A stretch of 64,000 nucleotides of DNA from Candidatus Poribacteria bacterium (GCA_026702755.1 JAPPBX010000018.1:1-64000), one strand, 5' to 3'; numbered from the stretch's first letter, positions 9,161-18,533 are shown. Notes: generated by a model not told the origin, from the sequence alone. Program-made: numbers and translations.

Positions 9161-9200
9161 TTAAAGACACATTTTTAGGGCAGAAAGTGTGCATAATTTG
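9161..9200 (-). promoter_or_regulatory. Two-block promoter-like motif, copy A (upstream of sigma1)
   Basis: Read on the minus strand: AAATTATGCA (9190-9199), 21 bases, GTCTTTAA (9161-9168), about 50 bases before the sigma1 start. The GTC-containing downstream block and the TGCAC upstream block, about 17 bases apart, resemble an ECF promoter. Four further copies exist in the window. Confidence 0.55.
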
Positions 9201-9336
9201 AGAAAAACGTGATATATAATATACTCCAAAAATTGGCATGTTATCTGCATCAAAATTTAATTTCTCGCTTCTGACGCGTAAGTTTGACATAATGCATTGT
9301 ACCCTGGATGTGGTATATATCATAGCCCCTATAACG

Positions 9337-9376
9337 TTAAAGACGCGCTTTTGGGATGCAAAGGTTGCATAATTTG
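9337..9376 (-). promoter_or_regulatory. Two-block promoter-like motif, copy B (upstream of sigma1)
   Basis: Minus strand: AAATTATGCA (9366-9375), 21 bases, GTCTTTAA (9337-9344). This copy has TGCAACC and GCGTC, the closest of the five to the ECF AAC...CGTC pattern. It lies about 220 bases upstream of sigma1, in tandem with copy A. Confidence 0.5.
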
Positions 9377-9390
9377 GAATGGTCATCAGT

Positions 9391-9462
9391 TATAGTGAAA
9401 CTCGTAATTACTTATACACCAACGCAAGGGCGAGGATACAATCCTCGCCAGCGGCGGTGGCA
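9391..9462. repeat. Left part of a TATAGTGAAA miniature element
   Basis: It starts TATAGTGAAACTCG and holds the GGGCGAGGATAC / ATCCTCGCCAGCGG hairpin, but the right terminus is missing. Confidence 0.5.
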
Positions 9463-9521
9463 TTTCAGGTGTCAGTCGTCAATAGAAAGGATTGACAGTT
9501 TACCGACTGCTGTAACCGCCG

Positions 9522-12068
9522 CTACTTCAAAATCACCATCCGTCGTGTCGCTGAGAAATCCCCGGCGGTAAGCGTGTAAAGATACAGACCGCTCGCAACG
9601 GGTTCGCCGACTGTATTTCTGCCATCCCAATACGCCGCACGGGTACGCGATTCATAGATTCCCGCTCCTTGAGTGCCTAACGCAAGTCTCCACACTAACG
9701 TCCCCTCTGCAGTATAGATAGAGATATTGACATCCGTGGGTTTTGACAACTGATACGGTATCCATGTTTCTGGGTTAAACGGATTTGGGTAGTTCGGCAA
9801 TAATGCGGTCTGTTCCGGTGTTAATGTTGCAAGGAGTTGTTCCAAAATGAGAATACCGCGTTGAAAAGCGGGGTCTGTTAGGGACAATTGCTGGGCTTCC
9901 TGAAGCCATTTTTCTACATCTGCGATAGTGAACGTTTGGAAGGCTTGAGGATTCAGAGCGGGTGCGGAATCACTTGCGTCTAAGGCACCTGCAACGAGGA
10001 CAAGGTCCTGTATATTGACAATCCCATCACGGTTGACATCCGCAGGACTGTCTCCCAATTGCCCAAGATTTGCTGCGACCGCTACAAGGTCTTGGATGTT
10101 AACAGTGCCATCCCCAGTGACATCCTCTTTGCGTCTTATAGGTTCAGTGACATCTGGTATAGCGGAGGGCTTGAGTTCCCATACGAGTACGGTGCCGTCA
10201 TAACTCCCGGTTGCGAGGGTATTGCTATCCGGACTAAACGAGATGCCGTTGACCTCAGCTGTATGTCCGGTGAGCGTGCGGAGCGGGCTGCCCGTGCTTG
10301 CATCCCAGAGACGGGCGGTGCCGTCCCAACTCCCGGTTGCAACCGTCGTTCCATCCGGACTAAACGCTACGTTGACGACTGCCCCCGTATGCCCTGTGAG
10401 CGTGTGGAGTTCGCTACCCGTGTTGGCATCCCAGAGACGAGCGGTGCCATCATAACTCCCGCTTAGGATGATCGTTCCATCCGGACTAAATAATACGCTG
10501 GCGGCTCCAGCCCTATGCCCTTTGAGTGTGCGGAGTTCGCTACCTGTGTTGGCATCCCACAGACGCACGGTGTAGTCATAACTCCCGCTGACGATGGTCT
10601 TTCCATCCGGACTAAACGATGCACTTCTGACCCAAGTCGTATGCCCTTTGAGTATGCGGAGCTCGTTCCCCGTGTTGGCATCCCAGAGACGCACGGTGTT
10701 GTCACCACTCGCGGTTGCGATGGTCGTCCCATCGGGACTAAACGATACATCTCTGATCCAATCGGTATGTCCGTCGAGCGTGCGGAGATGGCTACCTGTA
10801 TTCACATCCCAGAGACGGGCAGTGTCGTCATAACTCCCGCTAGCGAGGGTGGCACCATCAGGACTAAACGATAGACTGTTGACTCGATCCCTATGCCCGT
10901 TGAGCGTACGAAGATGACTCCCCGTGTTTGCATCCCAGAGATGTACGGCGTAATCCCAACCTCCCCAACGGCCGAATCGACCACCACTCCCGCTGGCGAT
11001 GCGCGTACCATCTGGACTAAACGCTACGCCGATGACACCTTCCGTATGTCCGCTGAACTTGCGGAGTTCGCGCCCCGTGTTTGCATCCCACAGACGGACG
11101 GTGCGGTCCTCACTCGCGCTGGCGAGGGTGGCACCATCCGGACTAAACGCTACGCTGATGACCCCTTCCGTATGCCCGCTGAACTTGCGGAGTTCGCGCC
11201 CCGTATTCGCATCCCAGAGACGAATAGTGTTGTCACCACTCCCGCTGGCGATCGTCGTTCCATCCGGACTAAATAATACGCTGGCGGCCCCAGCCGTCTG
11301 CCCTGTGAGCGTGCGGAGCTCGTTACCTGTGTTTGCATCCCACAGACGGATGATGAGGTCCCCAGCTGCGACGGTGGTGCCATCTGGACTAAACGAGACG
11401 CTGTTGACCCCAACCCTTTGATGCCCTGTGAGCGTGTGGAGTTCGCGCCCCGTGCTCACATCCCAGAGACGGACGGTGCGGTCTTCACTCCCGCTGGCGA
11501 TGGTGTTGCCATCTGGACTAAAGGCTACGCTGAGAATCCCAGGTCTAATAAGATTTCTGCCCGACCTCGTATGTCCGGTGAGCGTGCGGAGATGGCTACC
11601 TGTATTAGCATCCCAGAGACGGACGGTGTTGTCTGCACCCGCGCTGGCGATGGTGTTGCCATCTGGACTAAACGAGACGCTGAACACCCTATCCCTATGC
11701 CCTGTGAGCGTGTGAATCTCGCTACCTGTATTGGCATCCCAGAGACGGACAGTGCGGTCCTCACCCCCGCTGGCGATGGTGTTGCCATCTGGACTAAACG
11801 AGACGCTGTTAACTTCAGACGTATGTCCTCTGATTAGTTCAAGTTCTTCGCCTGTCTGTGCGTTGTAGATCCAAATGCCTACAGTACTTACGACTGCCAG
11901 ACGTGTGCCGTCTGGGGAATACTTTATTTCATTTATTTTACCTTTGCCGAGACGTGCTTTAGCACCTTCGGGTAATCCCAACGTTGTGTAGTCTTGTGCA
12001 AAGGTGTTTGCCGCAACAGTAAATATCGCCAAAAGTACAACTAAAATCGAAGATAGTGTGGTTTTCAT
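9522..12068 (-). CDS. Secreted 14-repeat WD40 protein with dockerin and C-terminal sorting-type domain
   Basis: The 848 residues comprise a signal peptide (about 1-24) and 14 WD40 repeats (about 40-625, each with FSPDG...GHT and VRLWDANTG), enough for two seven-bladed propellers. Then comes a dockerin-like pair of calcium loops (about 640-700, DGTVNIQDLVAVAANLG and DVNRDGIVNIQDLVLVAG). The end is a FlgD/T9SS-type Ig domain starting NYPNPFNPETWIPYQL and finishing with ASGLYLYTLTAGDFSATR and MVILK. WD40 repeats mediate protein contacts; the tail usually directs outer-membrane secretion or anchoring. No cohesin gene is visible. The start overlaps the LamG stop as ATGA, and the LamG tag codons supply the ribosome site. 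Confidence 0.87.
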   Translation of the reverse strand: MKTTLSSILVVLLAIFTVAANTFAQDYTTLGLPEGAKARLGKGKINEIKYSPDGTRLAVVSTVGIWIYNAQTGEELELIRGHTSEVNSVSFSPDGNTIASGGEDRTVRLWDANTGSEIHTLTGHRDRVFSVSFSPDGNTIASAGADNTVRLWDANTGSHLRTLTGHTRSGRNLIRPGILSVAFSPDGNTIASGSEDRTVRLWDVSTGRELHTLTGHQRVGVNSVSFSPDGTTVAAGDLIIRLWDANTGNELRTLTGQTAGAASVLFSPDGTTIASGSGDNTIRLWDANTGRELRKFSGHTEGVISVAFSPDGATLASASEDRTVRLWDANTGRELRKFSGHTEGVIGVAFSPDGTRIASGSGGRFGRWGGWDYAVHLWDANTGSHLRTLNGHRDRVNSLSFSPDGATLASGSYDDTARLWDVNTGSHLRTLDGHTDWIRDVSFSPDGTTIATASGDNTVRLWDANTGNELRILKGHTTWVRSASFSPDGKTIVSGSYDYTVRLWDANTGSELRTLKGHRAGAASVLFSPDGTIILSGSYDGTARLWDANTGSELHTLTGHTGAVVNVAFSPDGTTVATGSWDGTARLWDASTGSPLRTLTGHTAEVNGISFSPDSNTLATGSYDGTVLVWELKPSAIPDVTEPIRRKEDVTGDGTVNIQDLVAVAANLGQLGDSPADVNRDGIVNIQDLVLVAGALDASDSAPALNPQAFQTFTIADVEKWLQEAQQLSLTDPAFQRGILILEQLLATLTPEQTALLPNYPNPFNPETWIPYQLSKPTDVNISIYTAEGTLVWRLALGTQGAGIYESRTRAAYWDGRNTVGEPVASGLYLYTLTAGDFSATRRMVILK

Positions 12069-12958
12069 TGCTTAAGCCTCCCCCATGTTGTGGTGAGTTT
12101 TCCTTGTGCTTCTACTGCGAGTGCGTCACCGATTTGCGCACCATTTTTACCCTCCAGATGATGTGCATTGCCCGATGCATCTGAAAATTGCTGGGTGCCA
12201 CCGGGTTCATCAAAATGCCACAACGCAGCTGTCTTGGCGTCATTTTTGAACTTGTCGTCTGGCATAAAGCCTTTTTTGTTGACATCGTAACGAGCCTCCG
12301 TTGAGATGCGGACCTCATCAATATATCCAGTGAAGGAACCCCAAAACGATTTGTCTGGCGGACGACCAGGTATTTCAATTATTTTTCCAAATCCTCCAAG
12401 CACGAAGTCTTGTGGACGCAAAAAAACAACGCGTCCAAGAGGTGCCCCGTCTTGCCATATCCCTACGAGATCATTGACGATTGTTATTTTCTGATCCCCC
12501 TTTGATTGGTAAGCGATGTGGTGCCATTGGTTCAGCTCAAGTGGGAATGGGAAAGGTATGGTCCTGCCAGCGTTGGCTCCCCCAAAACGATAGGCATTTA
12601 TTAGTAGGATTAGGTTGCCTTTCAGGGGCTCGATATTGTGCAGATTAGCCAGATTATTTAGGTACGGTTGAAATTCATCGTTCACGATGACCATACGCAC
12701 CTGTTGATGGAGTATCGTCAATAACGTATCCTTGTTGTCGGGCGGTGTGGTGGGATATATCCATGCTTCAAAGGTGAATTCCTCCGTGCCATCCGGTAAG
12801 AGATAACCAAAGGTTTCAAAATCTAAAATGGCGTGGTCATCGACCCCGTCAAGGACTAAATAGTTTCCACCTGCGGGTGATGGCGGCGGCAACGCTTTAG
12901 CACTCAGCGGAATGAATGTAAGCAGAAAAAGGCATGTAAAAAATTGTCGGTGTCCCAT
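12065..12958 (-). CDS. Secreted LamG-domain protein with C-terminal W-G tag (copy 1)
   Basis: The 297-residue protein has a signal peptide (about 1-22) and one LamG/concanavalin-like jelly-roll domain. Markers are NYLVLDGVDDHAILDF, FTFEAWIYPTT, QWHHIAYQ, FTGYIDEVRIST and AALWHFDEPGGTQQFSDASG. It ends QGKLTTTWGRLKQ, the shared tag. Such domains bind carbohydrate or protein ligands. It is a close duplicate of the gene at 13962. Its last codons (GGG AGG CTT AAG CAA TGA) contain the Shine-Dalgarno for the WD40 gene, so those two are coupled. Confidence 0.85.
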   Translation of the reverse strand: MGHRQFFTCLFLLTFIPLSAKALPPPSPAGGNYLVLDGVDDHAILDFETFGYLLPDGTEEFTFEAWIYPTTPPDNKDTLLTILHQQVRMVIVNDEFQPYLNNLANLHNIEPLKGNLILLINAYRFGGANAGRTIPFPFPLELNQWHHIAYQSKGDQKITIVNDLVGIWQDGAPLGRVVFLRPQDFVLGGFGKIIEIPGRPPDKSFWGSFTGYIDEVRISTEARYDVNKKGFMPDDKFKNDAKTAALWHFDEPGGTQQFSDASGNAHHLEGKNGAQIGDALAVEAQGKLTTTWGRLKQ

Positions 12959-13075
12959 TCTTATCTCCTTTTTCGTCGAAAAAATCTGTGAGTCTTGAAG
13001 GACAGATTAACACATTCTCGTCTGTCAGATGTTTTGGATGGAGATCTGAAAGCCATGCTGGAAAATCGCCATGTT

Positions 13076-13903
13076 CTATTTGCGTTTAATATCGCCCCAA
13101 GTTGTTGCTAATTTTCCGATGGGATCAATAGCAAGGGCACCAGCGATTTCCTCAAAGAAACTTCTCTGATCTACCGCTTTGTCCGGATAGATGTCAACAG
13201 TGGCATGCGTTTTATCGTCAAAATGCAAGTTCATATATGCAGTACCGGCTTTTTCACTACATCGGTAAAGGAGGACATTCCCACCTTTTTGCAATTCAAT
13301 TTCGATATTATAGTCAACTTCCCGCGCGGCACCCGTCCAGTGAGGATTATTGTACCATTTCTCGCCGTTAATCCAAATCTGTGCGTGGTCGTCGTGGGCA
13401 GGAGACATCACGGCTTTCATGTCCTCGGGAGCCTTAATAACAATAATACCGTAGGTATCAATGTGATTCACGGGACCACCCCTATTCATGTTGTGAGAGT
13501 TCGCGGGATTAATTTCAAAGACTTCCCAACGTCTGGTTCCCCCATGCTCCTTATCCCATCGGACCAGAAAATTTTGCGTCAGTTTTAAACCTTCAATAGT
13601 TGAAAGTTTGGGCTGCGTCAGTTTACCCTTTGTGCCTTCCTCAATGAAATCTTTCCGGGCGGAGCCAGCGAATCCACTATTCTCAAAATTCCCGTTAGGT
13701 CCGTAATATTTCCTGATCCAGTTTTTGTTCTTTGAATGGTCTTCGTTCAACGCGTCTTCGGGTGGGCTTTTGAACCAATCCGCCTCTTTTAAAGGGCCAC
13801 CCTTTATGTTAATCTCCCCTTGCGTGAATGCAAGATGGGAGACGTTCACAAACAGCGCGAACATAATGCCTATAACGAACACGAACCGATAAAATTTTCT
13901 CAT
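13076..13903 (-). CDS. Secreted PA14-like protein with C-terminal W-G tag
   Basis: The start is the ATG at 13903 behind AAGAAGGAAATTGCA; the frame is open further upstream. The 275-residue protein has a signal peptide (about 1-27) and a body with SPAHDDHAQIWINGEKWYNN and GGNVLLYRCSEKAGTAYMNL. This is the style of sugar-binding jelly rolls in which a shown object has a defined weight and added ligand contacts, so I call it PA14-like only. It ends GKLATTWGDIKRK. It sits between the two LamG duplicates and is unrelated to them, yet shares their tag. Confidence 0.65.
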   Translation of the reverse strand: MRKFYRFVFVIGIMFALFVNVSHLAFTQGEINIKGGPLKEADWFKSPPEDALNEDHSKNKNWIRKYYGPNGNFENSGFAGSARKDFIEEGTKGKLTQPKLSTIEGLKLTQNFLVRWDKEHGGTRRWEVFEINPANSHNMNRGGPVNHIDTYGIIVIKAPEDMKAVMSPAHDDHAQIWINGEKWYNNPHWTGAAREVDYNIEIELQKGGNVLLYRCSEKAGTAYMNLHFDDKTHATVDIYPDKAVDQRSFFEEIAGALAIDPIGKLATTWGDIKRK

Positions 13904-13961
13904 TGCAATTTCCTTCTTTTGTGAATGTAATGATTCGCTGATAGAAATCATTTTAGAGGTT

Positions 13962-14867
13962 TCATTGCTTCAGTCTTCCCCATGTTGTGGTGAGTTTTCC
14001 TTGTGCTTCTACTGTGAGTGCGTCACCGATCTGCGCACCATTTTTACCCTTCAGATGATGCGCATTGCCCGATGCATCTGAGAATTGCTGTGTGCCACCG
14101 GGTTCATCAAAATGCCACAACGCGGCTGTCTTTGCGTCATTTTTGAACTTGTCGTCTGGCATAAGTCCTTTTTTGTTGACCTCGTAACGAGCCTCCGTTG
14201 AGATGCGGACCTCATCAATATATCCAGTGAAGGAACCCCAAAACCATTTGTTGGCTGGCGGCTGGCCAGGCGGCTCAACTCTTTTTCCAAACCCCCCAAG
14301 CACGAAGTCCAGCGGACGCCAAGCACGAGGATCTTTATCATGTCCGAGAGGATCCCCGAGGGGCAGCGTCCATACGAAATCATTGACGATCGTTGTTGTC
14401 TGATTCCCATTTGACTGATAAGCGATGTGGTGCCATTGGTTCGGCTCAAGTGGGATCGGGAAAGATAGTCTCTCACCGAACTTTCCATCAATATAGGCAT
14501 TCATTAGCAAGATTAGGTCCCCCTTCGGGGGCTCAATATTTAGTTCTTTAGCCAGACTATTTAGGTGCGGTTGAAATTCATCGTTCACGATGAGCAGACG
14601 CACCTGTTGATGGAGTATTATCAACGTTTCCTTGTTGTCGGGCGGTGTGGTGGGATATATCCATGCTTCAAAGGTGAACTCTTTCGTGCCGTTGGGTAAG
14701 GGTCTACCGAAGGTTTCAAAATCCAAAACGGCGTAGTCATCGACCCCGTCGAGGACTAAATAGTTACCCCCGGCGGGTGAAGGGGGTGGCAACGCTTTAG
14801 CACTCAGCGGAATTAATGTAAGCAGAAAGAGGCAACCAAAAATTAACTGATTTCGTAAATTTTTCAT
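13962..14867 (-). CDS. Secreted LamG-domain protein with C-terminal W-G tag (copy 2)
   Basis: The 301-residue paralogue of the gene at 12065 has the same signal-peptide region (SAKALPPPSPAGGNYLVLD), LamG markers and identical tail QGKLTTTWGRLKQ. The DNA is also very similar, which points to recent duplication or gene conversion. It differs mainly in the loop around residues 170-195. It is probably the first gene of the LamG-PA14-LamG-WD40 run; the ATG at 14867 follows AAGGAAACC. A ligand-binding role at the cell surface is likely; the ligand is unknown. Confidence 0.85.
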   Translation of the reverse strand: MKNLRNQLIFGCLFLLTLIPLSAKALPPPSPAGGNYLVLDGVDDYAVLDFETFGRPLPNGTKEFTFEAWIYPTTPPDNKETLIILHQQVRLLIVNDEFQPHLNSLAKELNIEPPKGDLILLMNAYIDGKFGERLSFPIPLEPNQWHHIAYQSNGNQTTTIVNDFVWTLPLGDPLGHDKDPRAWRPLDFVLGGFGKRVEPPGQPPANKWFWGSFTGYIDEVRISTEARYEVNKKGLMPDDKFKNDAKTAALWHFDEPGGTQQFSDASGNAHHLKGKNGAQIGDALTVEAQGKLTTTWGRLKQ

Positions 14868-14888
14868 CTGCGTAGGTTTCCTTGATTT

Positions 14889-15044
14889 TATAGTAAAGCC
14901 TACAATTAAATGGACACTAAAAGTTGGCGAGGTTACATGAATATTAAAAAGTTAATTCGGTAATTTATTAGCGAAGTCCGGTTCGGTTAGAAACCGCACC
15001 TACCGGGCCTGGAGAAAATTTTGAGAGCATATTGCATCTCATCC
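14889..15044. repeat. Partial miniature element and hairpin repeat
   Basis: TATAGTAAAGCC at 14889 is a left end without a matching right end. At 14979-15012 an imperfect hairpin CGGTTCGGTTAGAAACCGCACC followed by TACCGGGCCTGG matches the family near 121 and 47640. Confidence 0.45.
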
Positions 15045-16034
15045 CTATTTTTTCACTGTGCCCCATGTCATTGTTAGCAAGTACGATTGTGGTGAAACTT
15101 GTAAAGCATACGTGGGATCGAACCAATCCCCGCCAAAGCTCCAGATATTATCCGTCAACTGGGTCCGAACACCGCTGTGCACATCGATTTTTAAAATCTG
15201 ATGGGGTCCGTTAATCGCTTGTGTGTAGAGGACTTCTCGTCCATCTGGCGATAACTCAGGGGACCAAGCATACGGACCGGCTTCATCGACAAGTTGGCGG
15301 AGACCGGTGCCGTCGCGGTTGACGATGAAGATTGTATTTTTATCCATCCATTCATTGCGATGCTGCCTATCTCGGACAACCGCATGATTGTTCCCAGAAA
15401 AGACGAGTTTATTACCTACCGCAGACCAAGAAGGGAGGCGTTGCCATTGTATTGCTTTCTTACGTAGTAATTGTTTTCGCGCGTGTGTGCGGAGATCAAC
15501 AAATGTAAGGCGGTCTCCTATAATGCAAGCGATTTCTCTCCCATCCGGTGACCACGCTGGATCCGTGCCATCTATGACGAGTTCCTCTTCTTTTTCTTCT
15601 CCTAAAGTCGCAATGTAGATAGTGGATCTGGAACTATTCCAGTCGATACCACCGTAAGCGATCTGTTTGCCGTCGGGTGACCATGTCGGATTGCTTTTAG
15701 TCGTTTTTCTGTTTTCTTTGAAGACGCGTCGGACATTTGATCCGTCAGAGTTCATCAGATACAGATCGTCAATGCCCCCCTCACGATCAGAGATGAAAAG
15801 AATTTGATCACCGCTCGGGGACCAGACGGCTTGTAGATCGTCGGCGGGATGCTGTGTTAAGTTCACCTGTCCAGAACCGTCAGGATTCATAATGAAGACA
15901 TCATAATTTCCATGCTGTACGGAGGTAAACAAAATTTTGGAGGTCGTTGGTGGTCTTGCGAAAAGTGGAGAAGTGCTTACATTCAGCACCAATAGGCTAA
16001 CTATGGCACAAACTAACAAGTTCACTGTTTTCAT
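15045..16034 (-). CDS. Secreted TolB-like beta-propeller with C-terminal W-G tag
   Basis: The start is the ATG at 16034 behind GGGGGGCATAATT. The 329-residue protein has a signal peptide (about 1-26) and TolB/PD40 repeats such as NYDVFIMNPDGSGQVNLTQH, AVWSPSGDQILFISDREGG, TWSPDGKQIAYGG and PELSPDGREVLYTQ. It ends LLTMTWGTVKK. Its N-terminal repeat closely resembles the gene at 43809. A role in binding or periplasmic assembly is possible, but the true tolB partners are absent. A 20-base hairpin (16119-16138) separates it from the upstream WD40 gene. Confidence 0.8.
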   Translation of the reverse strand: MKTVNLLVCAIVSLLVLNVSTSPLFARPPTTSKILFTSVQHGNYDVFIMNPDGSGQVNLTQHPADDLQAVWSPSGDQILFISDREGGIDDLYLMNSDGSNVRRVFKENRKTTKSNPTWSPDGKQIAYGGIDWNSSRSTIYIATLGEEKEEELVIDGTDPAWSPDGREIACIIGDRLTFVDLRTHARKQLLRKKAIQWQRLPSWSAVGNKLVFSGNNHAVVRDRQHRNEWMDKNTIFIVNRDGTGLRQLVDEAGPYAWSPELSPDGREVLYTQAINGPHQILKIDVHSGVRTQLTDNIWSFGGDWFDPTYALQVSPQSYLLTMTWGTVKK

Positions 16035-16118
16035 AATTATGCCCCCCATAAAAACTTTAGAAACGTCTTTCGTATGCTACCCTATCGAACAGATTGAAAT
16101 TTACAAGTCATGTTGGGT

Positions 16119-16138
16119 GGGTGCGCTCGCGCGCACCC
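16119..16138. other. GC-rich hairpin between WD40 and TolB genes
   Basis: GGGTGCGC and GCGCACCC form a perfect 8-bp stem with a TCGC loop just after the WD40 stop. There is no T-run on either side, so it may be a weak terminator or a REP-like unit. Confidence 0.4.
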
Positions 16139-16147
16139 ATAACGTCG

Positions 16148-18163
16148 TTACTTCAAAATCACCATCCGCCGCGTTGCTGAAAAATCCCCAGCGGTAAGCG
16201 TGTAAAAATACAAACCACTGGCGACCGGTTCGCCGACTGTATTCCTGCCATCCCAATACGCTGCACGAGTGCGCGAGGTATACCGACCCGCCACCTGATA
16301 TCCCAGGGACAGTTCACGCACCAGAGTGCCGCGCAGATTGTAAATGGTCATGTGAACCGCTGCGGGTGTTTTTAACTGGTACGGGATCCACGTCTCCGGG
16401 TTGAACGGGTTCGGATAGTTGTTCAACAGGGCGGTTTCCGTTGGTGTCAGAAGTGCCAAGAGGTCTTCAAGCACCTCTATCCCTCTCGCCATCGTTGCGT
16501 CTTTATGTCCAAGTTGCTTTGCGTCGAGTAACCATCTCTGGACCTCTCCGGCAGTGAGTGTCTCAACGACTTGTGGATGTGCAGCGGGTGCCGATATAGT
16601 TATAGTAACACTGAACGCCCCTGCCACCAAGACGAGGTCTTGAATGTTGACCACACCATCTTTATTGACATCCGCCACATCCTGTCCGGTCCCAGTTTTC
16701 CCGAACTGCGACACAACGATGATGAGATCTTGGACATTGACGACACCGTCGGCGTTGAGATCGCCTTTGAGTTGGGGTGGTTCCATGAGGGGGGTAGCGG
16801 GTGCCAGTTCCCACACCTGAACCGTCCGGTCCCAACTCCCACTCGCCAGCATGCTACCATCCGTGGAGAAAGCCACGGAAGTAACACTATTCCTATGCCC
16901 TTTAAGCGTCTGCAGGGGTTCTCCGGTTTTCGCATCCCATAACCGAATCGTGTCGTTATACAACAGAAATGTTCTGTCACTACCGCCACTCACTAACGTG
17001 TCACCATCGGGAGAGAATACTACGGAATTGACATCATGCGTATGCCCTTCAAGCGTCATTCTGTGTTGTCCAATTTTCGCATCCCACACCCGAATCGTCC
17101 GGTCATAACTCCCACTCGCTAATGTGCTACCATCGGGAGCGAACGCTACGGAAAGGACACCATCCGTATGCCCCTCAAGTGTCTGTAGGAGGTCGCCAGT
17201 ATCAGCATTCCACACCCGAACCGTATTGTCATAACTCCCACTCGCTAATATGTTACCATCGGGAGAGAACACTGCGGAACGGACATAATCTGTATGCCCC
17301 TCAAGTGTCAACTTGTGTTCGCCGGTGTCAACGTCCCACAATTGAACCGTATTGTCATAACTCCCACTCGCTAATGTGCTACTATCGGGAGAGAACGCTA
17401 CAGAACGAACACCATCCGTATGCCCCTCAAGTGTCTGCAAGAGTTTCCCGGTGTCAGCATCCCGCAACAGAACGTAATTGTCCCAACTCCCACTCGCTAA
17501 CATGCGACCATCGGGCGAGAACGCTAAGCAAGTGACACCATCCCTATGCCCCTTAAGTGTCAACTTGTGTTCACCGGTGTCAGTATCCCACAGCCGGGTC
17601 GTATTGTCCCGACTCCCACTCGCCAGTGTGCGACCATCGGGAGAGAATGCTACGGAAAGGACATCATCGGTATGTCCCTCAAGTGTCAACTTGTGTGGGG
17701 CGCTCGGAACACCCTCTGCTTCTGCTGGAATGCTCGTCACTGTTCCGTCTAGCATGAGCCGAAGCGTATTCCGGCTGCTGTATTTTCCCCATACACCATC
17801 CACTTTAATCTCGCCAACCCATCTGTATTCACCGGGAAGCGTTATCACATAGCCGTATAATCCGGAAGCTCTTTCTGAATCAGGAACATCGACCCAGGGA
17901 CTCGTTGAATCATCCCGCCTCTGCCATTTAGAGTTGCGAACTGGCTCAATAAAATCAGTCCTTTGGTTCCTTGTGGAATAAACTATTATTCCTCGACCTC
18001 CTGCAAGGGCTACTTGAATTCCGTCCCTGAGTAGGCGGATACTTGATGACGGGGGATACTCGTCCGCGGCCTGACAATAGCTGATGCCTTGCGCACCAAC
18101 GCTTATCAACACAACAACTAAAATCACTGTTAGGCTTTTTTGATTAACAATTGTGCTTTTCAA
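16148..18163 (-). CDS. Secreted 7-repeat WD40 protein with Ig-like head, dockerin and C-terminal sorting-type domain
   Basis: The 671 residues comprise a signal peptide (about 1-33) and an N-terminal Ig-like domain (about 38-135, LPGEYRWVGEIKVDGVW). Seven WD40 repeats follow (about 155-450; LEGHTD, FSPDG, RLWD), one full propeller. A dockerin-like domain (about 465-515, DLNADGVVNVQDLIIVVSQF) and a FlgD/T9SS-type C-terminus (about 575-671, NYPNPFNPETWIPYQL to MVILK) complete it. The last 90 residues are nearly identical to those of the gene at 9522, although the propellers differ. The sixth repeat has a short insertion. A two-block promoter-like motif (copy C) lies about 230 bases upstream. 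Confidence 0.86.
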   Translation of the reverse strand: MKSTIVNQKSLTVILVVVLISVGAQGISYCQAADEYPPSSSIRLLRDGIQVALAGGRGIIVYSTRNQRTDFIEPVRNSKWQRRDDSTSPWVDVPDSERASGLYGYVITLPGEYRWVGEIKVDGVWGKYSSRNTLRLMLDGTVTSIPAEAEGVPSAPHKLTLEGHTDDVLSVAFSPDGRTLASGSRDNTTRLWDTDTGEHKLTLKGHRDGVTCLAFSPDGRMLASGSWDNYVLLRDADTGKLLQTLEGHTDGVRSVAFSPDSSTLASGSYDNTVQLWDVDTGEHKLTLEGHTDYVRSAVFSPDGNILASGSYDNTVRVWNADTGDLLQTLEGHTDGVLSVAFAPDGSTLASGSYDRTIRVWDAKIGQHRMTLEGHTHDVNSVVFSPDGDTLVSGGSDRTFLLYNDTIRLWDAKTGEPLQTLKGHRNSVTSVAFSTDGSMLASGSWDRTVQVWELAPATPLMEPPQLKGDLNADGVVNVQDLIIVVSQFGKTGTGQDVADVNKDGVVNIQDLVLVAGAFSVTITISAPAAHPQVVETLTAGEVQRWLLDAKQLGHKDATMARGIEVLEDLLALLTPTETALLNNYPNPFNPETWIPYQLKTPAAVHMTIYNLRGTLVRELSLGYQVAGRYTSRTRAAYWDGRNTVGEPVASGLYFYTLTAGDFSATRRMVILK

Positions 18164-18393
18164 AATACCACTCCTTATAATATCTATCCGTTTTCGATTT
18201 CACGGCGAAATCGAGGAGATGTGTGGACTGCGATTTGAGGGAACCGATCCGGTTCGGTGTCCTGAAACAGATCCACATTCACAACTAACAACGCACAAAT
18301 AATCAAGATACCTAACGTCTAACGTCCTTTTAAGGTTTACCTCCATCTTATGCTTGATAATCCGGTCCGTGATGTTCATCATGCCTTTTTATA

Positions 18394-18433
18394 ATTAAAG
18401 ACACAATTTTTAGAAAAAAATTGTGCATAATTT
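18394..18433 (-). promoter_or_regulatory. Two-block promoter-like motif, copy C
   Basis: Minus strand: AAATTATGCA (18423-18432), 21 bases, GTCTTTAA (18394-18401), about 230 bases upstream of the WD40/dockerin gene. In this copy the spacer is also palindromic (CACAATTTTT / AAAAATTGTG). Confidence 0.5.
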
Positions 18434-18533
18434 GAAAAAAAATGAAAAAATTTGAATTTTGATCCTATGAAGGTAAGGAAACCATATCTATCGTGTCTGG
18501 GAGTTAACCACTTGATAGGTTAGATAGAGCGTA

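Noticed and set aside
10015-11840. Several plus-strand ORFs of 60-140 codons inside the 14-repeat WD40 gene
   Set aside because: They are antisense shadows of the WD repeats: their sequences are repetitive in step with the repeats, they have no ribosome sites, and the minus-strand frame is clearly coding.
18200-18382. Minus-strand ORF of 60 codons upstream of the WD40 gene
   Set aside because: No ribosome site, no recognisable domain, and it lies in a repeat-bearing spacer near the promoter-like motif.
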